Origin: Corynebacterium sp.
Lineage (GTDB): Bacteria; Actinomycetota; Actinomycetes; Mycobacteriales; Mycobacteriaceae
Direction of reading: 5' to 3'
DNA: 47,749 bases
NCBI RefSeq assembly: GCF_030826625.1
Contig: NZ_JAPJNQ010000007.1
Location: 1-47,749, forward strand
Under the pieces are notes generated by a model, which was not told the origin of the DNA, did not search any database, and saw nothing but the letters and a program-made list of their open reading frames with translations. Shown in pieces: positions 26,315-33,642 of the stretch (positions within the stretch are counted from its first letter, which is position 1; the number at the start of each line of letters is the position of its first letter). The translations under genes were made by a program, and so were the position numbers.

Positions 26315-28795
26315 CTAATTCTTCCTGCGACGCCGCACCCGCAACGTCACGGCGGTAGCCAACAACACGGTCAGCCCCGCGATAACGCCGTATAAGATCA
26401 CTGCATCGCCCCGGGTATTCACCGTGATTTCCACGGGCTGCGAAATTCCGGAGCCATCTTGCGTGGCAAGCCAGAGCCGAATGTCGGTTCTGCCGCGATC
26501 TGCTGGGATATCGGCTGTCATAGTTACGGTAATCGAGCCGCGAGCGGGAATGTTAACTTGCTCCGGCGTGTTGAGCCGTGTTCCTTCTGGAGAATCAAAT
26601 TCCAGGTGTGTTGTCACCGGCAACGGAAGCTGATTCTTGGCGACGACGAGCAGCGGCGAAGAATCCGATACACGGGTATAGACGTTGCCTGGTGGTGCAA
26701 GGGAGACGGATTCGCGCAGTTCTTTCAATACCGCACGGTTCGCGTTGATGCGTTTCGCGGTGGAAGCCACGGCCTCATCGTAGGTTTCTAGAGTGTTGCG
26801 GCGATGGTGTGAAAGCGCGATGAGCATGTCGCGTCGCAGCGAGAGTGTGTATTCGTAGCGCGTCAAGGCGATGTCTGGGTCGTTATTCATGATCGACATC
26901 AGCTCGTTAATGTAGCGCACCTGTTGGCGCACCTGGGTGACTTCCAGGTCGGTGAAGACCGCCGGGTCTGGGTAGGGGCTTCCCGACGCCGTGGCTGGCT
27001 CATTGTTTTCTGCGTTGGTGCCTGCTGGAGCGTTGTCTGCTGGGGCGCTGTCTGTGGGGGCGCTGTCTGTGGGGGCGTTATCTGCTGTATCGGCGTCTGT
27101 TGTGGGCTTGGCGGCTATACGACGCGGCGTAACCGCAGTGGATGCTAATGCCGAGGACAACGGCTGTGGCGTGATGCCGGCTTCGCTGAGCAGTTCAGCT
27201 GCAGTGTCCAGTAGCGTATCGGCGATCGGGGCTTCGACTAGTGCGGGAAGCACGGCAATGGTGTCGCCGGTATTGCGTGTTGCGGTGCGCATCGTGCTGG
27301 TCGCGGTGATGGTGCGCGCATGGCTCGAGGCCCGTTCGGAACCGGTGCGATATTCCAGTGGTTTATACGGTGCGGTGACTGGGTTGTCGCCGGTGTCGTT
27401 GAGCGCGGCCGCGAGAGCTCCGTCATAAGTCGAAACTCGTAAATTGGTGTTCGGATCGTTGATGGCATCGGTTGCGGTGGGCACGGCGTCGTCGGCAAGC
27501 AAGGCGTGGGCGCCGTCGGGAAGGTTTCCTAGAGCAAAGGATGTTTCCCGTGAAACATAGCCGCTTCCCGGTAGTAATACCGGTTCGGTTTCCAGCCCGA
27601 GGATGCGCTGGAGTAATTCTGGGCCACGATCGGTGGCCTCGTGCAAAAGCCAGCCGTCGTTGGCACCATGGACCGCATTCAGGTCGGTATTTGACCATGG
27701 CATTGCCAGCACGCAGTCCAGGTCACGCAGCATGTCCAACCAGGTTCGTGCTGCCTCTGCACCCCTGCCCTTGTCCCCTAAATCGGGTTCGCGGGATGCG
27801 CCCCAGGAATCCCGCAGTCGCATCGGTTCATTATTGATCTCTGGGCGGGTTTCTTTTACGTAATAGCCTTCGGTCATCCGGGAAGCCATATTCACCACTG
27901 CCGGATCCAAGGCCATGCAGGCCGCACCACCGAGATCATGCGCGCGATAACTAGAGACCAGCTGATACAGCCGGCCACCCTGAGAAATTTGCTCGGTAAA
28001 ATCTTCCGAGCGCACGATCAACGGATCATCACCAGTGGCACCCGGCACTGGATCGATGGCAGCGGAAACCGGAACGATCAACGAGAGCCCGCGTTCATGT
28101 GGCAGGTGGTGCGGCGGTGGAGCTAGCTCGAAGTCCGCGTCAACGGCGTTGGCTATGTCTGAGTGCGCCGGATCAACAGCAGCGTCGGCGTGCTCGGCAA
28201 AATCTTTCACCTCACCGACGGTGAGAACCATTCTTTCACTGGCCAAATGCACTGGGTCGCCATCCTGCAAACCAGTCAGCGTGAACAGCAGCGGGTAAGC
28301 GCCCGGAGTGTCGATGCTCAGGCTGGGCGAGGCAGCAAGCGCGGTATCAATATCAACAAAAGCGCTATTAGAACTATCTGGGCCCACCGTATCGAGATGC
28401 ACCGCGTTGCCCCAATACGGAAAATCGCTCCCAGCCAGTGCTGCTTGGGCCTGCTCAGCACTCCCCACAGCGCTCGCCCGCCGCACGGTTACCTGCACAT
28501 CAGTGAGTTCGGATTTCGAGCGGTTATCAATACGAAATTCGGCGCGCAGCCTATTGCCCAACCCGACGGCACTGGTGGCTGAGGTTCCAGTGTTGAGATC
28601 TTTCAATGAGGTCAACGACAGGGTGACGTCTTCGTCGGCAAGCGGATCGTGTGGTAACCCCCAAAACTCAGACTGCTCCGGTGAGACCGGCACCGGTTCC
28701 GGCGCTGCCACGGCGGCAGGCGCACCAGCCACCGCTGATACTGCTGTGAGTGCCGCTACTGCCGCTACTGCCGACGTAGCTACCCAGCGAATCAT
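26315..28795 (-). CDS. DUF6049 family secreted, membrane-anchored protein
   Basis: An 826-residue protein with a signal peptide (residues 1-31, ending AVAAPEP), a long extracytoplasmic part and one C-terminal transmembrane helix (ILYGVIAGLTVLLATAVTL) followed by RRRRKN. That topology places the bulk outside the cytoplasmic membrane. It matches the family encoded beside murJ in Corynebacteriales (M. tuberculosis Rv3909-like); function is unknown, but position suggests an envelope role. Near residues 570-600 four pentapeptide repeats of the D-S/N-A-P-T/A type come from a 15-base DNA repeat. Its ATG overlaps the Nudix gene stop (ATGA), so the two are coupled. A parS-like site lies inside the gene. 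Confidence 0.85.
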   Translation of the reverse strand: MIRWVATSAVAAVAALTAVSAVAGAPAAVAAPEPVPVSPEQSEFWGLPHDPLADEDVTLSLTSLKDLNTGTSATSAVGLGNRLRAEFRIDNRSKSELTDVQVTVRRASAVGSAEQAQAALAGSDFPYWGNAVHLDTVGPDSSNSAFVDIDTALAASPSLSIDTPGAYPLLFTLTGLQDGDPVHLASERMVLTVGEVKDFAEHADAAVDPAHSDIANAVDADFELAPPPHHLPHERGLSLIVPVSAAIDPVPGATGDDPLIVRSEDFTEQISQGGRLYQLVSSYRAHDLGGAACMALDPAVVNMASRMTEGYYVKETRPEINNEPMRLRDSWGASREPDLGDKGRGAEAARTWLDMLRDLDCVLAMPWSNTDLNAVHGANDGWLLHEATDRGPELLQRILGLETEPVLLPGSGYVSRETSFALGNLPDGAHALLADDAVPTATDAINDPNTNLRVSTYDGALAAALNDTGDNPVTAPYKPLEYRTGSERASSHARTITATSTMRTATRNTGDTIAVLPALVEAPIADTLLDTAAELLSEAGITPQPLSSALASTAVTPRRIAAKPTTDADTADNAPTDSAPTDSAPADNAPAGTNAENNEPATASGSPYPDPAVFTDLEVTQVRQQVRYINELMSIMNNDPDIALTRYEYTLSLRRDMLIALSHHRRNTLETYDEAVASTAKRINANRAVLKELRESVSLAPPGNVYTRVSDSSPLLVVAKNQLPLPVTTHLEFDSPEGTRLNTPEQVNIPARGSITVTMTADIPADRGRTDIRLWLATQDGSGISQPVEITVNTRGDAVILYGVIAGLTVLLATAVTLRVRRRRKN
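27025..27084. repeat. four 15-bp tandem repeats in the DUF6049 gene
   Basis: Units CTGGAGCGTTGTCTG, CTGGGGCGCTGTCTG, TGGGGGCGCTGTCTG and TGGGGGCGTTATCTG follow head to tail. Read on the minus strand they encode DNAPA, DSAPA, DSAPT and DNAPT. A 15-base unit keeps the frame, so copy number can vary without breaking the gene. Confidence 0.85.
27542..27557. other. parS: parS-like site, one mismatch
   Basis: TGTTTCCCGTGAAACA matches 15 of 16 bases of the parS consensus TGTTTCACGTGAAACA. It lies inside the DUF6049 gene, where it encodes the VSRET segment. ParB binding at one-mismatch sites is usually weaker. Confidence 0.6.
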
Positions 28796-29553
28796 CGCGG
28801 AGTAATCCTTCCCGCCTCTTTTTCCGCGCGCGCCAAATCAGGCAACAAATCATGGGCACGGCGGGCAAGCTTGCGCTCATCAGCATAAGCGAGTCGCTCA
28901 ATCAGTTCTGCCGCGGGAATCCAAGAAACTTCAGTGACCTCCGGGTCCTCGTCGTTGAGCCAGCCGTCGACAAAGCGCAGCAAGTGGTGGTGCACCGTTT
29001 TATGAATGCGCACCCCATCGGAAACGAACCAATAATCGATCACCCCCAGGTGCTCGAAAACTTCACCGTGGATACCAGTTTCTTCCCAGACCTCACGCTC
29101 GGCGGTTAATTTATGATCTTCATCTGGTTCCACGTGCCCTTTCGGCATGGACCACAACAAGCGACCACGCCGATCCAAGCGTCCGATCAGCGCGACATAG
29201 ATGGTGGAGAGATCAACCTCACCGTTCTCGGCGACGGCCTCGGCCAACCCAGACAGCACTAGTCCGCCCGCGGAGGTTTCCGTGCGGGTTTCCATAACTG
29301 ATCGCTGTGGCCCATGGCTGCGCCTCGGTTGGCCGCCTCTGTTGGTGTGCTTTGGGCGCTTTGGACGCCGGGATTTGTGTGAGGCCTGGTTAGCCTGGCT
29401 GGTGTGGCTGGCCTGGCTGGTGTGGTTAGTGTGGCTGGCCTGGCTGGTCCGGGTAGTACCTGTGCCGTCGGCGGGAGTGCGACCTCCCTTCTGCGATGCC
29501 GAGCGGCGCCGTCTGCGGCGCCGGCTTTTGTGGCTATTTTCCTCGTTAGTCAT
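28792..29553 (-). CDS. Nudix hydrolase with basic, repetitive N-terminus
   Basis: A 253-residue protein. The C-terminal Nudix domain has the full box GX5EX7REUXEEXGU as GHVEPDEDHKLTAEREVWEETGI, so it should hydrolyse a nucleoside diphosphate linked to another moiety; the substrate is unknown. The neighbourhood matches M. tuberculosis mutT4. The first about 100 residues are unusual: an Arg/Lys-rich start (RRRRRRRSASQKGG) and repeats of SQASHT/NHT followed by RRPKRPKHTNRGG, likely disordered and perhaps nucleic-acid binding. I chose the ATG at 29553, which suits a leaderless transcript; upstream in-frame codons would run into pcnA. Confidence 0.87.
   Translation of the reverse strand: MTNEENSHKSRRRRRRRSASQKGGRTPADGTGTTRTSQASHTNHTSQASHTSQANQASHKSRRPKRPKHTNRGGQPRRSHGPQRSVMETRTETSAGGLVLSGLAEAVAENGEVDLSTIYVALIGRLDRRGRLLWSMPKGHVEPDEDHKLTAEREVWEETGIHGEVFEHLGVIDYWFVSDGVRIHKTVHHHLLRFVDGWLNDEDPEVTEVSWIPAAELIERLAYADERKLARRAHDLLPDLARAEKEAGRITPR
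29383..29450. repeat. 9-bp coding repeats in the Nudix gene
   Basis: Head-to-tail variants of GGCCTGGCT, GGTGTGGCT and AGTGTGGCT encode, on the minus strand, the SQA/SHT/NHT repeats of the Nudix protein's N-terminal tail. Confidence 0.75.
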
Positions 29554-29561
29554 TACCCATG

Positions 29562-29574
29562 ATCGTAGTAGACT
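29562..29574. promoter_or_regulatory. back-to-back leaderless promoters for the Nudix gene and pcnA
   Basis: The two divergent starts (29553 leftward, 29582 rightward) are only 28 bases apart. TACGAT (29567-29562, minus) ends 8 bases before the Nudix ATG, and TAGACT (29569-29574, plus) ends 7 bases before the pcnA GTG. Both are at the spacing of leaderless -10 boxes and almost touch. Neither -35 is obvious. Confidence 0.5.
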
Positions 29575-29581
29575 AACGGGG

Positions 29582-31039
29582 GTGAATTCTTCAGACACCC
29601 AGCAGATTGCTCTGTTAGCACGTGCCACCGAAGCCGTACGTGAGCTCTCCCCGCTTCTTGCGGGTCTGGTGCAGCGTTTTGACGAGTCCGGTTATCAGTT
29701 GTTTTTGGTTGGAGGTTCCGTCCGCGATGCGATGCTTTCGCGCCTGGGCCACGATCTTGATTTCACTACCGACGCACGCCCGGACGTCGTCAAGCCGATT
29801 CTCGATGAGTGGGCTGAGACCGTGTGGGATACCGGCATTGCCTTTGGCACAGTATCCGCGGTGAAAAAGGGTGAGCAGATTGAACTGACGACGTTTCGCT
29901 CTGACGCCTACGACGGTGATTCTCGCAATCCCGTTGTCGAGTTTGGCGACACCCTGGAAGGCGATTTGATCCGGCGTGATTTCAAAGTCAATGCGATGGC
30001 CGTGGAATTACTGCTTGACGACGAAGACCCGAGCCTGGTGACTGGCCGTTTCCATGATCCGGTTGGTGGTTTTGCGGACATGGTCGCCGGGGTGTTGGAT
30101 ACCCCGGATTCGCCTGAGATTTCTTTCCACGATGATCCGCTTCGCATGTTGCGAGCTGCACGTTTTGTGTCGCAGTTGGGTTTGCAGATTGCTGCTCGGG
30201 TTCGCGAGGCAATGACGGAAATGTCGGCTGAGATTAAACGCATCACTCCCGAGCGTGTGCAGGTGGAGTTGGACAAGCTGATGGTCGGGGCGAATCCGGT
30301 AGCTGGCATCGAGGTGCTCGTCGAAACGGGCTTGGCCGAATACATTCTGCCGGAGATTCCAGCTTTGGCGATGGAACCGGACGAGCACTTGCAGCACAAG
30401 GATGTTTATAAGCACTCGTTGACGGTGTTGCAACAGGCGATAGATCTAGAGGCCGACGGGCAGTCGCCGGATTTGGTGCTTCGGTGGGCTGCGCTGCTGC
30501 ACGATATTGGTAAGCCGGCGACGCGGGCGAAAAAGCCCGGCGGTGGAGTGAGTTTCCACCACCACGAGGTGGTCGGCGCGAAGATGACGCGCAAGCGCTT
30601 GCGCAAGTTGAAATATCCCAAGGCGGTGACCGAAGACATCGCCAATCTGGTGTTTTTGCACATGCGGTTCCACGGTTTCAGCGAAGGCGAATGGACAGAT
30701 TCTGCGGTGCGCCGGTATGTGACTGACGCCGGCCCACTGCTACCCCGCTTGCATAAATTGGTTCGTGCGGACTGCACCACGCGCAACCAGAAAAAAGCGC
30801 GTCGCCTGCGCCGTGCCTACGATAATTTGCTTGCCCGCATCGACGAGATTCAGGAAAAGGAAGATCTAGCGCGGGTGCGACCTGATCTCGATGGTAACGA
30901 GATCATGGAAGTTTTAGGCCTGCAGCCAGGTCCCGAAGTTGGTAAGGCTTGGGCGTATTTGAAGGAATTGCGTTTGGAGCACGGCCCGCTGGGCAAAGAA
31001 GAAGCAATCGCCAAATTGAAAGAACAATGGGGGCAGTAA
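29582..31039 (+). CDS. pcnA: CCA tRNA nucleotidyltransferase / poly(A) polymerase family
   Basis: A 485-residue class II nucleotidyltransferase. The catalytic core is LVGGSVRDAMLSRLGHDLDFTT near residues 40-61, with the DXD pair in HDLDFT. The flexible-loop ERxxRRDFxxNAMA-type motif appears as EGDLIRRDFKVNAMAVEL near 126-143, and an HD domain with LRWAALLHDIGKP lies near 300-312. The family in Actinobacteria adds or repairs tRNA CCA ends and is often annotated pcnA. The GTG start at 29582 gives the normal N-terminus; in-frame codons farther upstream overlap the Nudix gene on the other strand. azlC begins directly after the stop. Confidence 0.93.
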   Translation: MNSSDTQQIALLARATEAVRELSPLLAGLVQRFDESGYQLFLVGGSVRDAMLSRLGHDLDFTTDARPDVVKPILDEWAETVWDTGIAFGTVSAVKKGEQIELTTFRSDAYDGDSRNPVVEFGDTLEGDLIRRDFKVNAMAVELLLDDEDPSLVTGRFHDPVGGFADMVAGVLDTPDSPEISFHDDPLRMLRAARFVSQLGLQIAARVREAMTEMSAEIKRITPERVQVELDKLMVGANPVAGIEVLVETGLAEYILPEIPALAMEPDEHLQHKDVYKHSLTVLQQAIDLEADGQSPDLVLRWAALLHDIGKPATRAKKPGGGVSFHHHEVVGAKMTRKRLRKLKYPKAVTEDIANLVFLHMRFHGFSEGEWTDSAVRRYVTDAGPLLPRLHKLVRADCTTRNQKKARRLRRAYDNLLARIDEIQEKEDLARVRPDLDGNEIMEVLGLQPGPEVGKAWAYLKELRLEHGPLGKEEAIAKLKEQWGQ

Positions 31040-31867
31040 TTGTTTTCTCCGGCTGTCGAGCAACCCGCCCCGCGTAGTTGGTGCGAGTCCGTTCGTGCCG
31101 GTCTGCGGGAAGCGGCGCCGGTGACCCTCGGTCTAGTGCCGCTGGGGCTTGCATTCGGAGTTTTTATCACCCAACTCGGGTTCGCTTGGTGGTGGGCTCC
31201 GATTTTCTCGGTCGTGATTTATGCCGGTTCCATGGAGTTTCTAGCTCCGGGATTGATGGCCGCCGGCGTGGGGCCACTGTCGGCAGCGTTGACCGGATTC
31301 ATGGTCAACTTCCGGCATATCTTTTATGGGTTGAGTTTCCCACGTGAACGCGTACGTTCGTTACCGGGCAAAATCTATTCGACGTATGCCTTAACGGATG
31401 AGTCTTATGCGATCACTGCTGCTCGTCCTAAAGATGCCCCGGTTGATGGAACCCAATTATTGGCCGGACAAATTGCGTTGCAATGTTCCTGGGTGGGTTC
31501 CGGCACGTTTGCTGCGATTACGACTGCGACACTTCCCCAGGATATCGAAGGCATGGAGTTCGCCTTGACCGCACTGTTTATTGTGTTGGCCTGGGAGGCG
31601 TTCAATAATCACCGTGACTACTCGCTGTTGTTAGTCTCTGGTGTTCTCGCCGTGGTGTGTGGAGTGCTGTTGCCGGGGCAGATGCTGGTGGTTGCGTTGA
31701 CCGCCTACTTTGCCTTTTTAGTGGCGCGCCACTTCTCCCCTGCCTTTGATGCCTGGGTGGATCTTCGGCGTGAACCTCGTAACCAGACACGTCATGGCAG
31801 CATCGCCGCTGAACAATTCGGTGACCGCCACCGCGGGGCGGGCGATATCGAGGCAGGTGAGCAGTAA
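31040..31867 (+). CDS. azlC: AzlC family branched-chain amino acid exporter, large subunit
   Basis: A 275-residue membrane protein with several hydrophobic helices and AzlC motifs: PVTLGLVPLGLAFGVF near residues 26-41, VIYAGSMEFLAPGLMAAGVGPLSAALTGFMVNFRHIFYGLS near 60-100 and LLPGQMLVVALTAYFAF near 214-230. AzlC pairs with the small AzlD; the best-studied corynebacterial pair, BrnFE, exports branched-chain amino acids and methionine. Starts with TTG immediately after the pcnA stop, with GGGGG about 7 bases upstream. The C-terminal about 35 residues are polar. Its stop overlaps azlD (TAATG). Substrate is inferred from the family. Confidence 0.88.
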   Translation: MFSPAVEQPAPRSWCESVRAGLREAAPVTLGLVPLGLAFGVFITQLGFAWWWAPIFSVVIYAGSMEFLAPGLMAAGVGPLSAALTGFMVNFRHIFYGLSFPRERVRSLPGKIYSTYALTDESYAITAARPKDAPVDGTQLLAGQIALQCSWVGSGTFAAITTATLPQDIEGMEFALTALFIVLAWEAFNNHRDYSLLLVSGVLAVVCGVLLPGQMLVVALTAYFAFLVARHFSPAFDAWVDLRREPRNQTRHGSIAAEQFGDRHRGAGDIEAGEQ

Positions 31868-32217
31868 TGGAAAATTATGGTTTGCCTGCTGGCATGAGCT
31901 TGTCGCAGGTGTTGGCGGTGTTGATCCCGGTGGCGATCGTGACGGTGGCGTTGCGACAAATTCCGTTTTCGTTTATCAAGCTCATGCGCGATAGCCCTCT
32001 GGTGAGCCTGTTGGCGGTATTGATGCCAGCTGGTGTGATGATGGTGCTGGTCATTTATACGATTTTCGAGCGCCCGTTTTCTCGTGAGGTTGTGCTTTCG
32101 ACGCTGGCTGGTATCGGGGCGACCGTGGCCTTGCACGTGTGGCGACGTTCGCCAGCGCTGTCGATTATTGGCGGCACGGCTGCTTACGTCGCGTGCCTCA
32201 ACCTGATTTTTGCTTGA
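31867..32217 (+). CDS. azlD: AzlD family branched-chain amino acid exporter, small subunit
   Basis: A 116-residue protein with about four short hydrophobic helices. It has the AzlD pattern: VALRQIPFSFIKLMRDSPLVSLLAVLMPAGVMMVLVIY near residues 27-64, then VLSTLAGIGATVALHVWRRSPALSIIGGTAAY. It is coupled to azlC by a one-base overlap and should form the two-subunit exporter with it. The gene ends 14 bases before the convergent small gene at 32232. Confidence 0.9.
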   Translation: MENYGLPAGMSLSQVLAVLIPVAIVTVALRQIPFSFIKLMRDSPLVSLLAVLMPAGVMMVLVIYTIFERPFSREVVLSTLAGIGATVALHVWRRSPALSIIGGTAAYVACLNLIFA

Positions 32218-32231
32218 TCCGGGGTATAGGT

Positions 32232-32540
32232 TTAGCCGAGCTCCGGGAAACGTTGTTGCACTTCCACCCACCAGGCTTCGAAAGCATCGCCACTCATGCG
32301 TTTGGTGGTGATGTCCGGATACTCACCGTAGGTATCTGGGTGAGGCACGGTGGTCTTCGGAATATCGATCTCGCCAGCGCGTGCGAGTTTTTCTTCTGGG
32401 GTCCCGGGCTTGTCGACGATGGCTGCCCCGGCAATGGTTTCTTCTGGCGTTAACGCAATCATGCGGTGCACGACGCAGTGTGTCCCTGCTTCTTCTAGGT
32501 GCGCCAAATGGATCGCTGTTCCTGCACCTGGAATGGTCAT
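32232..32540 (-). CDS. conserved small hypothetical protein
   Basis: I do not recognise a named domain. The 102-residue product (MTIPGAGTAIHLAHLEEAGTH at the start, ending AWWVEVQQRFPELG) is acidic, without signal peptide or membrane helix, and looks like a small cytoplasmic protein. The start is uncertain. The ATG at 32540 has a possible leaderless -10 (TATACG) about 9 bases upstream. The ATG at 32576 has AAAGGTGA just before it but would translate the parS site as MFHVKH. No partner is evident; it converges on azlD. Confidence 0.6.
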   Translation of the reverse strand: MTIPGAGTAIHLAHLEEAGTHCVVHRMIALTPEETIAGAAIVDKPGTPEEKLARAGEIDIPKTTVPHPDTYGEYPDITTKRMSGDAFEAWWVEVQQRFPELG

Positions 32541-32559
32541 GGTGAGGCGCGTATAGAGA

Positions 32560-32575
32560 TGTTTCACGTGAAACA
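32560..32575. other. parS: perfect parS site
   Basis: TGTTTCACGTGAAACA, an exact 16-bp ParB-binding palindrome, lies about 20 bases upstream of the preferred start of the small hypothetical gene and about 18-21 kb from the oriC candidate. Being palindromic it reads ATGTTTCACGTG on the minus strand and so mimics a gene start. Confidence 0.93.
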
Positions 32576-32629
32576 TTCACCTTTCTCGTGTCTACGGTGT
32601 GCTGTCTTTGCTTGACTCTCTCCGGCTGA

Positions 32630-33001
32630 TCATCCTCGGACGTTGAGTGTGTCGCCGGTTTCGCTCAAGGATGCAGTTTCTAAAGGATCGCGGGCTGGGC
32701 CTTGCACTACCGAACCGTCCGCGAGTTTGAATACCGAATTGTGTGCCGTGCAGCGTACCTGATCGCCTTCGACTTTAGTGATGAGGTTTCGCTGGTGCGG
32801 GCAGCGTTGTGAATATGCCAGGTAAGTTCCGGGTTGCGGTTGCGCGATGATAAACCCATCAGCAATGATCGCGGAGCCAACAGGCACCTCGGCCTTTGCG
32901 ATTTCGACAGAAGGCTCTTCCCCACATGCGGCGAGGAACGCACCAGCCACGGTGGTGGCGGAACCTAAAAGAAACATTCGGCGGGAACAATTTTTAGTCA
33001 T
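32630..33001 (-). CDS. Rieske-type iron-sulfur lipoprotein (Tat-exported)
   Basis: A 123-residue protein. The N-terminus has a twin-arginine signal (SRRMFLLGS) and a lipobox ending LAAC (C26), so it should be exported folded and lipid-anchored outside the membrane. The Rieske [2Fe-2S] ligands are C67-P-H69 and C84-T-A-H87, followed by the GSVVQGPARDPL segment typical of ferredoxin-like Rieske proteins. The redox partner is unknown; it is a stand-alone small Rieske protein, not part of a cytochrome bc complex here. AGGAGT lies about 10 bases before the ATG. An SdpI-like gene is 74 bases upstream in the same direction. Confidence 0.9.
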   Translation of the reverse strand: MTKNCSRRMFLLGSATTVAGAFLAACGEEPSVEIAKAEVPVGSAIIADGFIIAQPQPGTYLAYSQRCPHQRNLITKVEGDQVRCTAHNSVFKLADGSVVQGPARDPLETASLSETGDTLNVRG

Positions 33002-33075
33002 GAAGACTTCACTCCTATAACGTCACAGTGTCGTTAATCGGTAGGGTTTCTGTAAGGGTCGAGCAGGACGTTGAA

Positions 33076-33549
33076 TTATTGATTATCGGCTTTTTCGGCA
33101 GCTTTCCGGAGTGCGCCAACATCAACCGTGGGAGCAGCGGGCTTTTCCACAGCCGTGCCCCCACCACCAGAAGAACAACAACCTCCGGTGGTCTCGCTGT
33201 TTTGCTTTGCGCTGACATTCTGGTCATAGAGTACTGCGGTCCGTGCGCCTAGGTTTGCGCCATACGACAACGCGATGATGCCAACGATCGTCGTCAAGAT
33301 CGGGATAGCCCACATGAAACCGGTAGCTTGCAAAGAAACCAGGGCTCCAAAAATGAAACTTGCGGCAGCAACCAACCAGATGGGTCCGGCTACTGCATGC
33401 GAAGTCATCCACGCCTCTGGTGATTTACGCGCTTCGTGGACGCGAAGCCCGAAGAGGCTGTTTCCGGGAAGTTTCTTTACAGTGGCGAGTCCACCCACCA
33501 CGAGTACGACAGCTGCCAAAGCGAACAAGATAATGGAAACGACGATCAT
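33076..33549 (-). CDS. SdpI family membrane protein with cysteine-pair tail
   Basis: A 157-residue protein with about four hydrophobic helices. It has the SdpI-family segment GNSLFGLRVHEARKSPEAWMTSHAVAGP near residues 29-56, which in B. subtilis SdpI belongs to an immunity protein. Many actinobacterial members have no known toxin partner and none is visible here. The cytoplasmic-type tail carries TGGCCSSGGGG, an adjacent cysteine pair, which is not part of the family core. GAGGGC precedes the ATG. It may be co-transcribed with the Rieske lipoprotein gene. Confidence 0.8.
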   Translation of the reverse strand: MIVVSIILFALAAVVLVVGGLATVKKLPGNSLFGLRVHEARKSPEAWMTSHAVAGPIWLVAAASFIFGALVSLQATGFMWAIPILTTIVGIIALSYGANLGARTAVLYDQNVSAKQNSETTGGCCSSGGGGTAVEKPAAPTVDVGALRKAAEKADNQ

Positions 33550-33642
33550 GCCCTCAGTCTAGCCCTGCCTGCAGGAATGAGGAAAACACTTCGCTATGCT
33601 TAAAACGTACTGAATCCCACCGTCCAGAATTATGAGATTTCT

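Noticed and set aside
29201..29581. N-terminal extension of pcnA back to 29201
   Set aside because: Those codons are the complement of the Nudix gene; the family N-terminus begins at the GTG at 29582.
30012..30023. TGCTTGACGACG in pcnA as a third copy of the gyrase upstream motif
   Set aside because: It encodes an ordinary Leu-Leu-Asp-Asp segment; codon use explains it.
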